A DNA stretch of 64,000 nt from Nemophila menziesii (Eukaryota; Streptophyta; Magnoliopsida; Boraginales; Hydrophyllaceae). The notes under the pieces were generated by a model. The model did no database searches, was not told the origin of the DNA, and worked only from the letters and a program-made list of their open reading frames with translations. The stretch is taken from assembly GCA_029959085.1 (NCBI GenBank), contig JARWIR010000017.1, positions 20,015,507 to 20,079,506 of the forward strand, given 5' to 3'. Both the position numbers and the translations under genes were made by a program. Positions 44,401-56,371 of the stretch are shown here, in pieces. Positions within the stretch are counted from its first letter, which is position 1. Each line of letters opens with the position of its first letter.

Positions 44401-45893
44401 TGGTGGGGCCTAGGGTGTGATAAAATAAGATATAAATAAAGTGCAAATAACACCCTAAAGCTACACAGTTCTGCAAGTATTACGGATCGTATGCAAGTTT
44501 TAGTTAAATAATTAAGATTCGTTCCGCAGAGACTACGAAGGTTAGGGGAAGCTTATGCAAATATCAAGTGTAAATAATTAAAGCTAGAACAACTAAACGC
44601 AGATAAAAGTAAAGACAAATAGATGTTTATTTTGTTTTCTAATTAACTAAATTAAAACTAAGAATTTAAAGACAGAAAATAAATACGAAAGAGAGGAATA
44701 TGAGAATATAGCTCGAGTTATTAGCATGTAATCCCCACTAGTTTTGCCGTTCTAAACATGTAAGGGTGAATTATGTAGTATTTCAATAATCAGTTCCAAT
44801 TCGCTATCGGTAGTTTAAAATAGGATTTACCTGTGTCAATAAGGCTTCCTAAGCAAACTTTTTCTGTAATTGGTAAATAGACACAAGAACTAAACCATAG
44901 TGATTATCTAGTTAGGTTGATTTGTCAGATCTAAACCGAATACTAGACGTTATGTGCTAAACATGTAATTAAACACCGTTGTCAATGGTGACCTAACTAC
45001 TAGATGGTAATTCTATATGGCTGCAGTCCACAAGAACACAGAATATAAATCCAAACACATAAACAGAGAATAAAAACTATAATTCAATTTAAAATATAAA
45101 ATTCCCAAATTAGATAGATGTCAATCAAAACTAGGGTTCATACATATATGCTAAAACTCAAGCTAAAGAAATTTAGTTCATGCTAGAAAAGAAAGAAATT
45201 ACAAATTTAACGGTAGAAGAAGACATTGTTGATGAACAGCTCCTTCCAGACTTCTCTCTTGTGTTGTAAGCTTCCTCTTGGTTTAAGGTTTCACCAAGGA
45301 TGATTTAAGAGTGTTAAGAGACTGTATTTATAGTGTATAGGTTGACCTAATTCGTTTCTTAGAGATAAGGCTAAGTAATGGACTCCAAGCCCAACTCAAA
45401 TTCGTATGGATAATTACTGCTGAGCTGTTTTGGGTATATCTTTTTCGTTATTGGTCGGTTTTTGCTCCATAATATACCAAAAGAATCCTCAGAGAATTAT
45501 CTACGTCCCTATGAAAGGGATTTACCAAAATCGGCTTCCTTTTAGGAGTAATCACCACTTCTTTAGGCGTGTGCTGCATAATCTCAGATTTAGGCAGCTT
45601 TTCCTTTTCCATATTTTTAGCCTTTGTTACCTTTATCTCCAATTTCCATGTAAATCTCTTTCCATATCTTGTAGTCTTTGACTTGGACTCTAATTAATCT
45701 CCATAATTATCTTTAAAGCTTCACACTAAATAAACAATTAAATTCAATATGCTCTAAAAATATTATGTTACTAAATCAAGACCCAAAATAGGAAAGTGCA
45801 CTAAACTAAGCTAAAATCAACCTATAAACTAATAAATAAGCCTAAAATGATGTCTCCAAAGTATATTTTATTATCAAAAATGAGGAGACATCA
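44401..45893 (-). mobile_element. Solo LTR, TGATGTCTCC family (1493 bp)
   Basis: The copy reads in minus orientation, from TGATGTCTCC at its 5' end (45893) to CACCA (44401). Perfect AGTTG duplicates lie at 44396-44400 and 45894-45898. No internal region remains. Closest relative in the window is 1-1331, with the same orientation. A TATA box (CTATAAATAC on the minus strand) lies near 45333. Confidence 0.94.
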
Positions 45894-46239
45894 AGTTGCT
45901 GAGATGCAGTGGTTGCTGAGATGCAGTGGATGCAGTGATAACAGCTTCACAAGCGTTGCAACACAGAATGGTTGCTGAGATGCAGTGGTGGCTGACGGCG
46001 GTGGTGGCTTGTTCGTGGCCATTGCAGCAGGTCCTCGCCAGCGAAGTTAGCTCGGTGACGGTGGCGAACATGATACGCAGTAGGATTTTTTTTTTCAGAT
46101 CTAGATCTGGTTTGACCAGATCTGGTCAAATACAAAAGTAGTTAGGTTAATTTTATTATTTTTAATTGTATATTAATTTGTAATTTATTTAAAATGTGTA
46201 ATAAAGATTAATAAAGGGATTTTTTGACTATTTATGCCT

Positions 46240-46450
46240 TATTTTTTAATAATACTCATTAATTTGACTGAGTACTCATCAAATTTACGTAGTACTCATC
46301 AAAATTATATAGAGTATTCAATAAAATTATCCGGAATACTCTTTAAATTATATAGAGTACTCATTAAAATATATAGAGTACTCAGCAAATTTATAGAGTA
46401 GTCTCAGTTTTTTTCGATACTCATCAACTTTATCCAATACTCTATGTTTT
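46240..46450 (+). repeat. Degenerate tandem array of AGTACTCATCAAAATT-type units
   Basis: About ten units near 20-22 bp, many with 'tatatagagtactca', lead into TTTTTTTCCGGTGACCGGTG and a run of GGTCGGTGGTC. Confidence 0.75.
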
Positions 46451-46710
46451 TTTCCGGTGACCGGTGACTGGTGGTCGGAGGTCGGTGGTCAGTGGTCGGT
46501 GGTCGGTGGTCGGAGGTCGATGGTCGATGGTCGGAGGTCGGAGGTAGGTGGGTAGTGGTAGTGGAGAGAGAAACAGTGACATCACACTTTCTTTTGTCTT
46601 TTCGTGTTAGTAAGGGTAGGAAAGACTATTGTCAAAACTGAGGTCCCTAAGAAGAACAACTTTTTAGACACTACTCTATAGAGAAGAAAGATGGCCTCCA
46701 AGACCCTATA

Positions 46711-47611
46711 TATAATTCACCCTAACTTTTAAAAAAATTTCGACCACCACCACTAACCACTGTTGCAGCCACTACCACCAACACGACCTCCAACCAATTT
46801 TTTTATTGAAAAAAATTCAGCCACCACCCCCGACCAACACTACAACCACCACAACTAGCACCAATATCACATCCGACCAGTTTTTTTAAATTTCAACTGG
46901 TACTACCTTTGACCACCCCTACCACCAACAATCTAGATAATTTTTTTCCTCGATTAGATTTCTGGCCAACTGTTCGCAGAACATGAAATTTCATGTTTTT
47001 AACATAAAATTCACTATTCAAAATATTAAACTCATTGTTCGAAACAAGGAATTCATTGTTAGAAACAATTAATTTAATTTATGCGGAACAGTTTTCCACA
47101 AAAAAAATTCCGACTTGGTGGTTGACGATTTAAAAAACAATCAAGATTGTGGTGGTGGTCTAATTTTAAAAAAAAATTAGCATGTGGTTGTGGTGGTGGT
47201 GGTCGAGTTTTATTGTTTTTAAAAGAAACAAATTGGTCAATGGTGGTGGATGAATCTTTTTTTTAATTAATTTTGTTTTGGAGTTGGTGGTGGTGTCAGT
47301 GGCGGCAGTGGTCAAAGGTGGTCGGAGATGGTGGTGACCCATTATTTGTTTAATTTTAAAAATAATTAAAAATTATATTAAAATAAAATAATATAATTAG
47401 AATAAGGGTAATGTAAGTATAGACAGATAGATAGATAGATTTTTTTTAAAATTATTTAATTTAGTCAGAAAGTTTATAATAAAATATACCGTCGGAGATT
47501 ATTTACAATAATTAAGTAATTTTATTAGGATATTTTTAATAAATACCTATGAAAAAATCAAGATTTTTTCTTAGCTAATAGAAAGTACGGTACAATATTG
47601 TTGTAAAGGTT
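46711..47611. repeat. Region with CCACCA-rich and inverted TGGTGG-rich arms
   Basis: 46735-46940 is rich in ACCACC and 'gaccaac', while 47120-47340 is rich in GGTGGTGG, so the two could pair. Between them lie four imperfect AAATTCATTGTT/AAACAATG-like units (46980-47090). No ORF. May be a fold-back element, but ends are not defined. Confidence 0.35.
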
Positions 47612-47617
47612 CTATGG

Positions 47618-47739
47618 ACAACCAGTTGGGATTAGCTTACTGGCCAGAGCCTTGGTTATCCAATCTAGTGGTGTAGGTTTGAACATAGTCAATGACTCCG
47701 AGTCTAAAGTGGCTCTCCTATGTAAAAAAAGAAAAAAGC
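47618..47739 (+). mobile_element. Possible SINE
   Basis: About 120 bp with a B-box-like GGTTTGAACAT (47673), an A-rich tail (AAAAAAAGAAAAAA) and CTATGG on both sides (47612-47617, 47740-47745). No A box was confirmed. Confidence 0.35.
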
Positions 47740-47861
47740 CTATGGGCAAAAATATAGTATGATTTATCTATTAAATGGGTTAATAGAATTTATAATACCA
47801 TTTGTACAGTGCTGTTTAAGGTATGTGATCAATTCATTGATAACTTAGGACATGTGGGTTA

Positions 47862-47866
<5 letters not shown>

Positions 47867-47894
<28 letters not shown>
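47867..47894 (+). repeat. (CT)n microsatellite
   Basis: Fourteen CT dinucleotides. Confidence 0.9.
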
Positions 47895-47899
<5 letters not shown>

Positions 47900-47900
<1 letters not shown>

Positions 47901-49805
47901 TGCCATCGTAGTATCTTCTTGCATAACCCACTCGTCGTCATAGCATCACAATCCATATCTCTGTACACTTATCTCTTTCGTCACTGTAACGAAACCCTAG
48001 GCATCTTTATTGAAATACAAAATCACCACCATGGATTTCTATGAAGAATGATACTCGTTGCCATTCTTTTTGTTCCCAAATGCAACTAATAGAGATGGTA
48101 ATGTCCCTCACCAAATAAACCTATGGTATTTTATATTACAAACGTTTAACTAGCGGTTCGTTCTCATGTCTGATCCCGGTCGTAGAGATATGGCAACTCG
48201 TCGTAGTTCCACTTTAAACACTAATAGAGGAATCACCAGAATATCAAATTCCAATATAATATGAAATATCAAATTTAAATATTAATCAATTTGGTTTACC
48301 TTGTAATTGTTATATTATGTTTAGATAAATATTGTAGTAACACAATTTTAGTTTTTAGTGTCCGTTAACACAAGATATGCTTTTTGATTGGTTGAAAATC
48401 AAGGAAGCTAAAAATGAAGGATCAAGACAACTCCAACAAAGGAAAACATGGACGGACTACCAGAAGAAGTAGGAAGCAGATCATTAAAGATGAGGAAAAG
48501 GAAAACAAGTACGACCTTCCAAGTGAAGACTAGATGGAGTGCCTAAAACTGTTAGAGAAGGAAGTTGAGAGACTGGATGATCAGTCCTCTGAAACAAAGA
48601 CCAGACAAAACGCCTAAATCCATTAGACACATGAAGATGCACATAACTGGATTTTGAAAATCTGAGTAGAAGGAAATGTAGACTGCCTAAATCAAATAGA
48701 GAATGAAGTTGCAAATACCATATAAGAGAAGACTAAAGGATAAGTTTCAAACCACTTACACAATCTAGATTGGACCTACGACAAGAATATTCTGGAAGCG
48801 TTTAACATCAAGGAGATCGGACTCGTAGAAAAGAACAGACCCCCAAAAGTTCAAAAATAGAGGTGTTTCTTTGTAGTTGTTATTTTCCGGCTAGAGAACT
48901 GTACTAGCAATAGACACCCGATTGGATTTCAGCAAGACCCAAAAGTAGAAATTCAGATCTAGGATTAAAACCTAGAAAAGAAAGTCTTGAACCATCGTGT
49001 CCTATAGATACAAGACCTCTACTCTGGGAATGTGTAACCTTTTACAACACTATTTTTCAAAACGGCTTCTTCAAGCACAAAGGGAGAGAGAAAGTTAACT
49101 AAGAAACTAACCTTCATTGTTCATAAAAAAAAAACTTTTTTAGGCCATACACTTTACATATCTATTAATATATAAGAATATATCTATTAGGTTAGATTAT
49201 ATCTACAAAGCTACAAAGTTTTTTCCTTCTTTGTCTCTAAAAAGAAGATAGGTGTGTCCTAGAAATAGATAAAATGAGAGATCTTAAGTGGATACTGTTG
49301 TCTTGTTTTCCTAGTTTTGGTGATAGCACTAGTGTTCCTTTGAAGGGCAATTTTAAAGAGAGTGTAAAGGTTTGTAGTCTCACCTTAAAGAGATACACAA
49401 ATATATTTAATGGAAGATCTTGAAAATAGTAAGGGTGTCCATACCTTAGATAGTGAATGTAGGGAAACTGAACCACTATAGATCTTGTGGTTGTCTTCTT
49501 TTCCTAAAATCTTTACATTTATGCATGTTATTTATGCTTTATAGCCTATCTAATATCATATAGTATTCCTGGTATGTATTGCATGCATAGTGTTTATTCT
49601 ATAGTCTCTTAGAACTATTGAATAGGTCAAGTTTGCATCGTTTCTTAAAAACTCAAAAATAAAGTCTTTTTGAATATATTTTCTTAGTAATTAAATTTAT
49701 CAAAGTCATATTCACCCCCTCTAGGACCATATCATAGGTTTCAATTTCTATATGAGTCTAGGTCTAATATTTTTGTACTTTATCACATCTAGAGTTATAT
49801 ACGAT
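47900..49805 (+). repeat. Probable left LTR and leader of the decayed Copia element
   Basis: No long ORF. The 'tattcaccccctctaggacc' type junction near 49712-49731 is typical of the 3' end of Copia LTRs, and it lies just before the gag-like reading at 49806. The left LTR border cannot be placed. Confidence 0.4.
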
Positions 49806-50197
49806 ATGGAAGCTAACTAACCGGAGGGTATTAGCACTACTCGACCACCATTTTTTGTAGGGGTAGACTATGTATATTGGAAGAAGAGTGTGGAGATATA
49901 TCTCAAAGGAATCAACTATCACTTTGGCATGTCACTATAAATGGTCCATTCATACCACATAGTGATAAGGATGTTGTTATTATAAAGACCGAAGATGAGC
50001 TCACTATTTAAGATATAGCCAAGATCACCAAAACCATCAAGGAACACACTTATTTGTGGGTTAAGTCCATCTGAATATAGTCGTGTGAGTGAGTATGCTG
50101 CTGATGAAATTTAGATACTATTGGAGCTATCATATCAAGGCACTAATGATGTCAAAGAAACAAAGATCGAGCTTTATGTTACTCAATACAAACTCTT

Positions 50198-51745
50198 TGG
50201 TGGTCCTTTGTGTGTTCTAAAATAAATGCAATAAATAATCGAACCACAACCGCAAGTGTACGGTTGTCCCAAGTAGTATAATTGATAATACAGATTCGTT
50301 CCAAGGACGGGATGGTTGACTACAATGCTTATCTATTAATGATTGATGCACTTATGAAAGCAAATAAAGATAATATGTTTGTTTGGTTTTGTATTAATGC
50401 TAAGTGAATGAAAGACAATTATTAAAATGCAAATAAAAGCTAAGACGCAAGTAAAATGATATAAAACGCAATATGAGAAGTAGCACTTGAGAACGCAAGG
50501 ATCCTCCCTATCCTATTTCTTAACTTATGTTGTTTAAGGGCTAAATTAGTCAATTACAATGGTCGGGATTCTAAATTCCTTATACCCCCGTCAGGGTGGA
50601 CTATAAGGCGATCCTAGGGTGTCACTAGTCCCGTCAGGGTAAATATGATCCACCTTTGAATGTTTAAGTTTTATTACCTCATTGGCCCTAGGATTAGCTA
50701 AGCTCGTCAGAATCATTAACTTCTATCCTAGATTGAATAAATGGTTCTGTACCTAAACCCTCCGTCAGGATGATCCAATCGCCACTAATTGGAATAGCCT
50801 AGATACTAACACCTGTTCTTAGTTAGCTACTCCAAAAACAGTAAAATAATCTCAATTTATTGAAAAGAGTAAAAGCCCTAATTTAGTTTAATTCAATAAA
50901 AACCCAAATTCAACATTCGTTAATTAATAAAATTGGGATTCACCCATTGTTTGTTCTCAAGCACTATGAATTGTTTAGCTCATATTAAAAAGAAATACTA
51001 AATTAAAAATAAAGGAATTCATATTTGATTACAAAATTAAAGATAAGAAAAACCTAATTTTCGGAATAGGAATGACTACGAACGGAGCTATAGACCCACT
51101 CCAGCTCTTGTAGCTTCTTCTTTCTTCCTTCCGTTGACTTCTCTATGGTGTTTAATCTTGTAGAATGTGAATTGTCTTGAAAATAGAAGTCAAAGGCTGG
51201 TTTTATAGGTGGAAAAACGGATTAGGGCTTGGACCTAAGAATAAAACATTAATTAAATGTCCAAGCCCAAAATCCCGTAACTGCTGATACACCTTCACTA
51301 AAACGGCTTTTCCCGATGCGTTATGACTCCGATTGACCTCATTCCAGTTGCTAAAGTTCCGTAACTCGATAAGGAGCGTTTTCTCTTCAAAGGTCAGCGG
51401 CTAAATCATCGCTTAAGCACCTCGAAATCAGCAATCTATGGCTTGGAAAATGGATTTTCAGCTCTAAAAATAATATCTTCGGGATTTCTTTTCAAGTCTT
51501 GACTCTATCTTTTGATCTTTGACTTTCTCCTTGGATTCCTCTTCTAGCTAACATTTAAAACCTGTAAAATCTTCACTAAAAATACCAATATTACGCGCAA
51601 AAGCTTAATAAATTAAAAATGCTAGAAATAAAAGAGGAAAATCATATTATTGCATATTTAGTCCAAAAGTCTATCGAAATGATTAAATAAACACCAAAAA
51701 TGATGTCTCCTAAGGGTCGAAAATAAGAACAATTAAGGAGACATC
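50198..51745 (-). mobile_element. Solo LTR, TGATGTCTCC family (1548 bp), in Copia gag
   Basis: Minus orientation; begins TGATGTCTC at 51745 and ends CCACCA at 50198. Perfect CTCTT duplicates (50193-50197, 51746-51750). The gag reading is continuous across the insertion once the LTR is removed. TATA-like CTATAAAAC on the minus strand near 51205. Confidence 0.94.
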
Positions 51746-52902
51746 ACTCTTCAAAATCGAGTGAGTGAAAACTTGAATCGAATGCATCATCATTTCCCAA
51801 GTATTGTCATCAACTTGAGAACTTTAGGTTAAGTCTATGCTAACAATGAGCTATGCAGTAAGATCTTATTCGCACTACCAAAAAATTACAAAGCTAAAGC
51901 CACGACAATCTAATAAGCTAAATATCTTTCAACCATGACGATTCATGAATAGATATACAATATCACGACGAAAGCAGTTGTCTTGGATCAAGAGAATCTT
52001 TAAGATGAGGTGGATAGAAAAATAAAAAACCACTAGCCTTTTATGTCGGTGAAGAAAAGAAAAAGAATGATGAAGGAATAAAAGAATCGTCGGACAATGA
52101 TATATCAAGTGATGACGAAGGAATCGCCATGCTAGCCAAAGGATGAAGAGATCATGAGTTACAAGAGATTCGATAAAAAAGGAAGCTCAAGGAAACCCTG
52201 CAAAGGAAGAAATGGAGAGTTCAAGATGTATGAGACCATTTTCTATCATTGAAAGTAAGTTGGTCACATCAAGGCACATTTTCCTAAGCTCTTAACAGAA
52301 AAATCCAAGTGAGCAATTCACGCAAATGCTACATGGTCTGACTACAACTCCAACAGAAATAAATCGATGATGGGCATATCGCTACTTTAGTATCCTTAAT
52401 GGGTAGTGAGGAAAAGAGCCCCAAAGCGCAAAAGGGATGGACCTAGATAGCGGATGCTCGAGGCACATGACCAGAAATTTGTCATTATTTCACTCACTAA
52501 TAAAGAAGGAAGGAGACAAGGTGACCTTTGCCGGCAACTCTCAAGGAAGTATCCTAAGCAAAGGATGTATCGGTAACAATATCTCTCTTCTTCTCTCTAA
52601 TGTGTTATTTGTTGAAGGTCTCTACTTTAATATGATTTGTATTAGCCAATTGTGTAATGTAGGGTATATGGTCAAATTTAAACCCTTATGTTGTGTCGAT
52701 TTCAAAAAAATGATCTAGATGTCTTGTTAATGGTGTTTACATTGTTGATTTTGATAGTCTGTTAAGTTTTTATCCGTTGTCAATGATAATTATTTATGGT
52801 ATGATTACCTAGGTCATGCTAGTGTGGACTTACTGTCAAAATTACTTACAAATAATCTAGTCATAGGCTTTCCCAAGCATAAGTTTAATAAATATAGATT
52901 GT

Positions 52903-54672
52903 TGATGTCTCCCTATTTGTTCTAATTATTAGCCCTATGGAGACATCCTTTTAGGTGAATAAATGACTTAATTGATAGACTTTTAGGCTTAATTGATCAT
53001 ATTACACTTCCTCTCCTTGGAAATTAACTATTTGCAGAATCCGAGCTTTTGTGCGTAAATTTGACTATTTTTATTACAAAGTTAATCGGTTCTTGAATTT
53101 CATGAAAGACCCATCCAAGGAGGAGAAGTGAGAATTAAAGTCTTAGTGTATTTTAGAGTGTTAGGAAATGTTTTACTAGAGTTTCTATTTTTAGAGTGCA
53201 CATTTATTTCTATTTCTTGATTTCTTGATTTATTCTTTTTAAGCATATGCGGTTTAATTATTTATTTAATGTGAAGCTTTAAAAGATAAATGGTAATTAC
53301 TTAGAGACCAAGTCAAGATAAAGAAGTAAAGTAAAGAAGATTTACATGGAAATAAGAAGATTTAGGAAAGATATATGCAAAGAAGAAAAAGATAAAGCTG
53401 CCTATTGAATCTGAAATTCCAGCCACGTTTCAAAGATAAATCCATAACTAAAAATTGGCTAGGAATATGGACGAGTGGTCTTCACCAATAGAAATCTATT
53501 TCCAAGACATGCAGTTTCATATATTGGAACTCCTCAAACGGATAAGTATTGAATGAGATATGACCAAATCAAATCAGCAGCAGAATCTTACCTTTCCTAG
53601 AATTTAGGGCTACGAGTTTAAGAGTTCTTAACTTGTCTTCCACTCCAAGTAAATTTGACATAGGGTTCCCTAACACCTATAAATACACCCCTTAGCCTCC
53701 TCTTTTCACACACTTCAGAGAATTACACAAGAGGCTTAAGGTTTTCAAGTCAGAGCAAGAAGGCAAGGAGAAGCTAGTGCTGGAGGAGTCTTGTTCTTCC
53801 ATCATCAGTCATCTTAACCTTTAGGTTCTTTATTTTCATTCTGTAATTCGAAACTATGCATTCCTTTATTTTAATTTTAGTTTTCCATTCCATTATGAAC
53901 TAATTTCTTTAGTACTTGAGAATCGATATATGGGTTGAACTTAATTCTACTTAATTTATGTCTTCTGAATTTGGGATTTAATGGTTTAAATTAGACAAGG
54001 TATTTTGTGTTGACTATTATTTTGTTTTAATTACTAATTTTGAAGTCATGAATCAAACTTAGCTCATAGTAATTAGGCTATTCCATATAGTGGCGTATGG
54101 ATCACCTTGACGGGGGGGTTTAGTTACATACTTAGATAATAGACGCATAGTATCCGTTATTGACCTTGACAGGCTTAACTAACCATGCAGCCAATGAAAT
54201 AAATTAGTATTCATCTGAAAGTAGCTTATATTCACCCTGACGGGGTTTGTAATACCGTAGGATAGCTCTTAGGTCCACCCTGACGGGGGCTAGGAGATAT
54301 TAGATTCCTGACTAGCACAATAATACCAGTTTAGCCTTTAAACAGAAGCATGAATTAGATAGGTTAGGTGAAACCCTTGCGAGGATCAAGTACTCTTTCT
54401 CATCTAAAGTTTCAATTCTCTTTTATTTGCTTTCTTTTATTTCCGTAGTTTATTTTATTGCATCTTTTAATTGATAAAAACCAAACAAAAATCTTTACTT
54501 TATTTTTCTGTTAAGCAATTATTCTTACTTTTCGATTTATACCTGAGTTGTGCCTAATCCGTCCCTGCGAACGAACTCGATTTATCGAATATTACTTGGA
54601 CAACCGTACACTTGCGGTTAAGTGGTTCCTTTATTTTCAGTTCTTAATTTATAAACATACCAGGACCCACCA
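52903..54672 (+). mobile_element. Solo LTR, TGATGTCTCC family (1770 bp), in Copia pre-integrase region
   Basis: Begins TGATGTCTCC at 52903 and ends GACCCACCA at 54672, with perfect ATTGT duplicates (52898-52902, 54673-54677). TATA box CTATAAATAC at 53678-53687. Four copies of a CCYTGACRGG motif at 54105, 54164, 54235 and 54278. The longest LTR of the family here. Confidence 0.94.
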
Positions 54673-55451
54673 ATTGTGTGATGATTGTCAACTTGTGAAA
54701 CAACCTCCTTTATCTTTAAATACATTAAAAATATTCGTCTCATCTAGAACCCTTCAGTTTTTTTATATGGATCTTTTTGGCCTTGTTGATGTCACCAGCT
54801 TCGGGGAATCAAAGTATGTGTTTGTTATTACTTGATGATTTCACTAGATTTACATGAGTAATATTTCTTGCATCTAATAACCTTTCCATTGATGAATTTG
54901 ATAAACTTTTCTGTAAGGTACAAAATGCTTATTCTATTACTTGCATTTATAGTGATAATGTTACACAATATGTTAATTATCCTTTTATGCATTTTTATGA
55001 TGAATTTGGAATAGAGCATAATATTTTGTCTCCTAGAACTCACCAAAAAAATAGGGTAGTATAAAAGTAAAAGCGAATGCTCCAAGAAATAGCTAGAACT
55101 TTATCGAAGGAACACATTTTATAAACTTACTTTTTGTGAAAAGACTACAATACTACATGCTATATTCTCAATAAATATTTGACCCGACCAATCATCAAGA
55201 AGATATCGTACGAGCTATGGAATGGAAGACCACCAAATATCTCATATTTTTCCCTATTTGGATGTATGTGCTTCATCCTTAATACACGAGATTATTTGGG
55301 GAAATTTGATGCAAATGCGGATGAAGGAGTATTTCTTGATTACTCTACAAAGGAAAAAACTTATCGAATCTTCAACATGCATACAAAGATCATCAATGAA
55401 TCAATGCACATAGATTTTTATGAGACCAATCCATTTTGCAAGAGGAGATAA

Positions 55452-56371
55452 GTGAAGAAGATTCAAATTAAGAATATCCTCAATCAACTTGAGTTTGGGG
55501 TGGTGGATCCAGCATTATGGGAATTATTATTGGGTTGGGATTTTTGAGCTTATTAATTGTGCTCTGTTCTATGTTATTTATGATGATTCACAGGTTTATT
55601 ATATTGTAACCCTTTGCCAGGGTAAAAGTAAATGAAAAATACTATGAAAAGCATGAAAAGAAAAATATAAAAATATAGCATGATATCTCAACATCAAAAA
55701 GGGAATTTTTATCTATACAAAAGGAAAAAATTGATATGAAAAGATTATATATATATTTGGACCGGCAAAGTGGACTTTTTATGTGAACATCTTGATGCTT
55801 TAATTGGGCTATTGGGGATGCTACTTTGTGCATCAAGAAATTCATTGGGTTGAGTGAGAACGTTTTATGAGAGTAACTCAAGCTCTAGGGCGATTCGTTG
55901 ATGGATAGTGAGGAGAGAGTCAAAAGCTCACTCTAAATTATCCAAATATACTTATCATACCGTCCCTAAGCCAATATTACAACCTTAAAGACCTTATGAT
56001 TCTTTTCTATGTAATCTAGAAGTGATTGAGCCAATTGAGAGTAGTTAAGTGGATCTTTGGATACTAGTGAAGTTCGATGAAAAATCTATAACCTCCTTAT
56101 TAAATTGAGTAAAGAACCTCTCCTTCTTACATTGCGAAACTAATCTAATCTTGAATTCAAGCCGTGTTGATCGTAGATATGCCAAGTGTCTAGGTATGTA
56201 GTTTTTAAATATTGTTACATGAAATTTTCTGAGTAGTTTCTTTGATTCCATATTATATATTCTGCTATCTTCTTTCCCACTGTGCTTAATTGACCTAGGT
56301 GTGTATTTAGAGACTTCCCTTTGTTTTTATCTTTATTGTATAGGGACGATACAACTTTGAGTTGAGGATTT
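55452..56371. other. Unidentified non-coding region right of the Copia remnant
   Basis: No recognisable pol sequence or LTR. Minor ORFs are unsupported. Confidence 0.4.

Larger units (their letters stand above)
43657..46710 (+). mobile_element. Unclassified DNA element with TATA leader, short ORF and ACTCAT array (copy 2), split by a solo LTR
   Basis: The outermost TAGGGTCTTG at 43658 is found inverted at 46699-46708. A second pair of inner blocks (CTTCTTACTAAAGACCTCA and the inverse of TGAGGTCCCTAAGAAGAA) lies at 43711-43729 and 46650. The left 150 bases are shared with copy 1. Without the solo LTR at 44401-45893 the element is about 1.55 kb. It holds a TATA-like box, a 96-codon ORF, an array and a GGTGGTCGG-rich block. 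The type is uncertain; Mutator-like is possible. Confidence 0.55.
49806..55451 (+). pseudogene. Decayed Ty1/Copia polyprotein (gag to integrase), interrupted by two solo LTRs
   Basis: Plus-strand pieces follow the Copia order: gag with a PPFFVGVDYVYWKKSVEIYL segment (49840) and, after the first solo LTR, its continuation; the protease LDSGCSRHMT (52440); GAG-pre-integrase (GHASVDLLSKLL, 52812); then, after the second solo LTR, the zinc-finger CDDCQLVKQ and integrase core (FYMDLFG, IYSDNVTQY) up to 55451. Many stops are present and the integrase glutamate region is destroyed. Reverse transcriptase and RNase H are absent, and no right LTR was found, so the 3' half is lost. Confidence 0.88.

Noticed and set aside
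43894..44453. Minus-strand ORFs over element copy 2
   Set aside because: They are shadows of the biased CCACCA sequence with no leader or domain.
45430..45681. 83-codon plus ORF
   Set aside because: It lies inside a solo LTR and has no conserved counterpart in the sister LTR at 820-1080.
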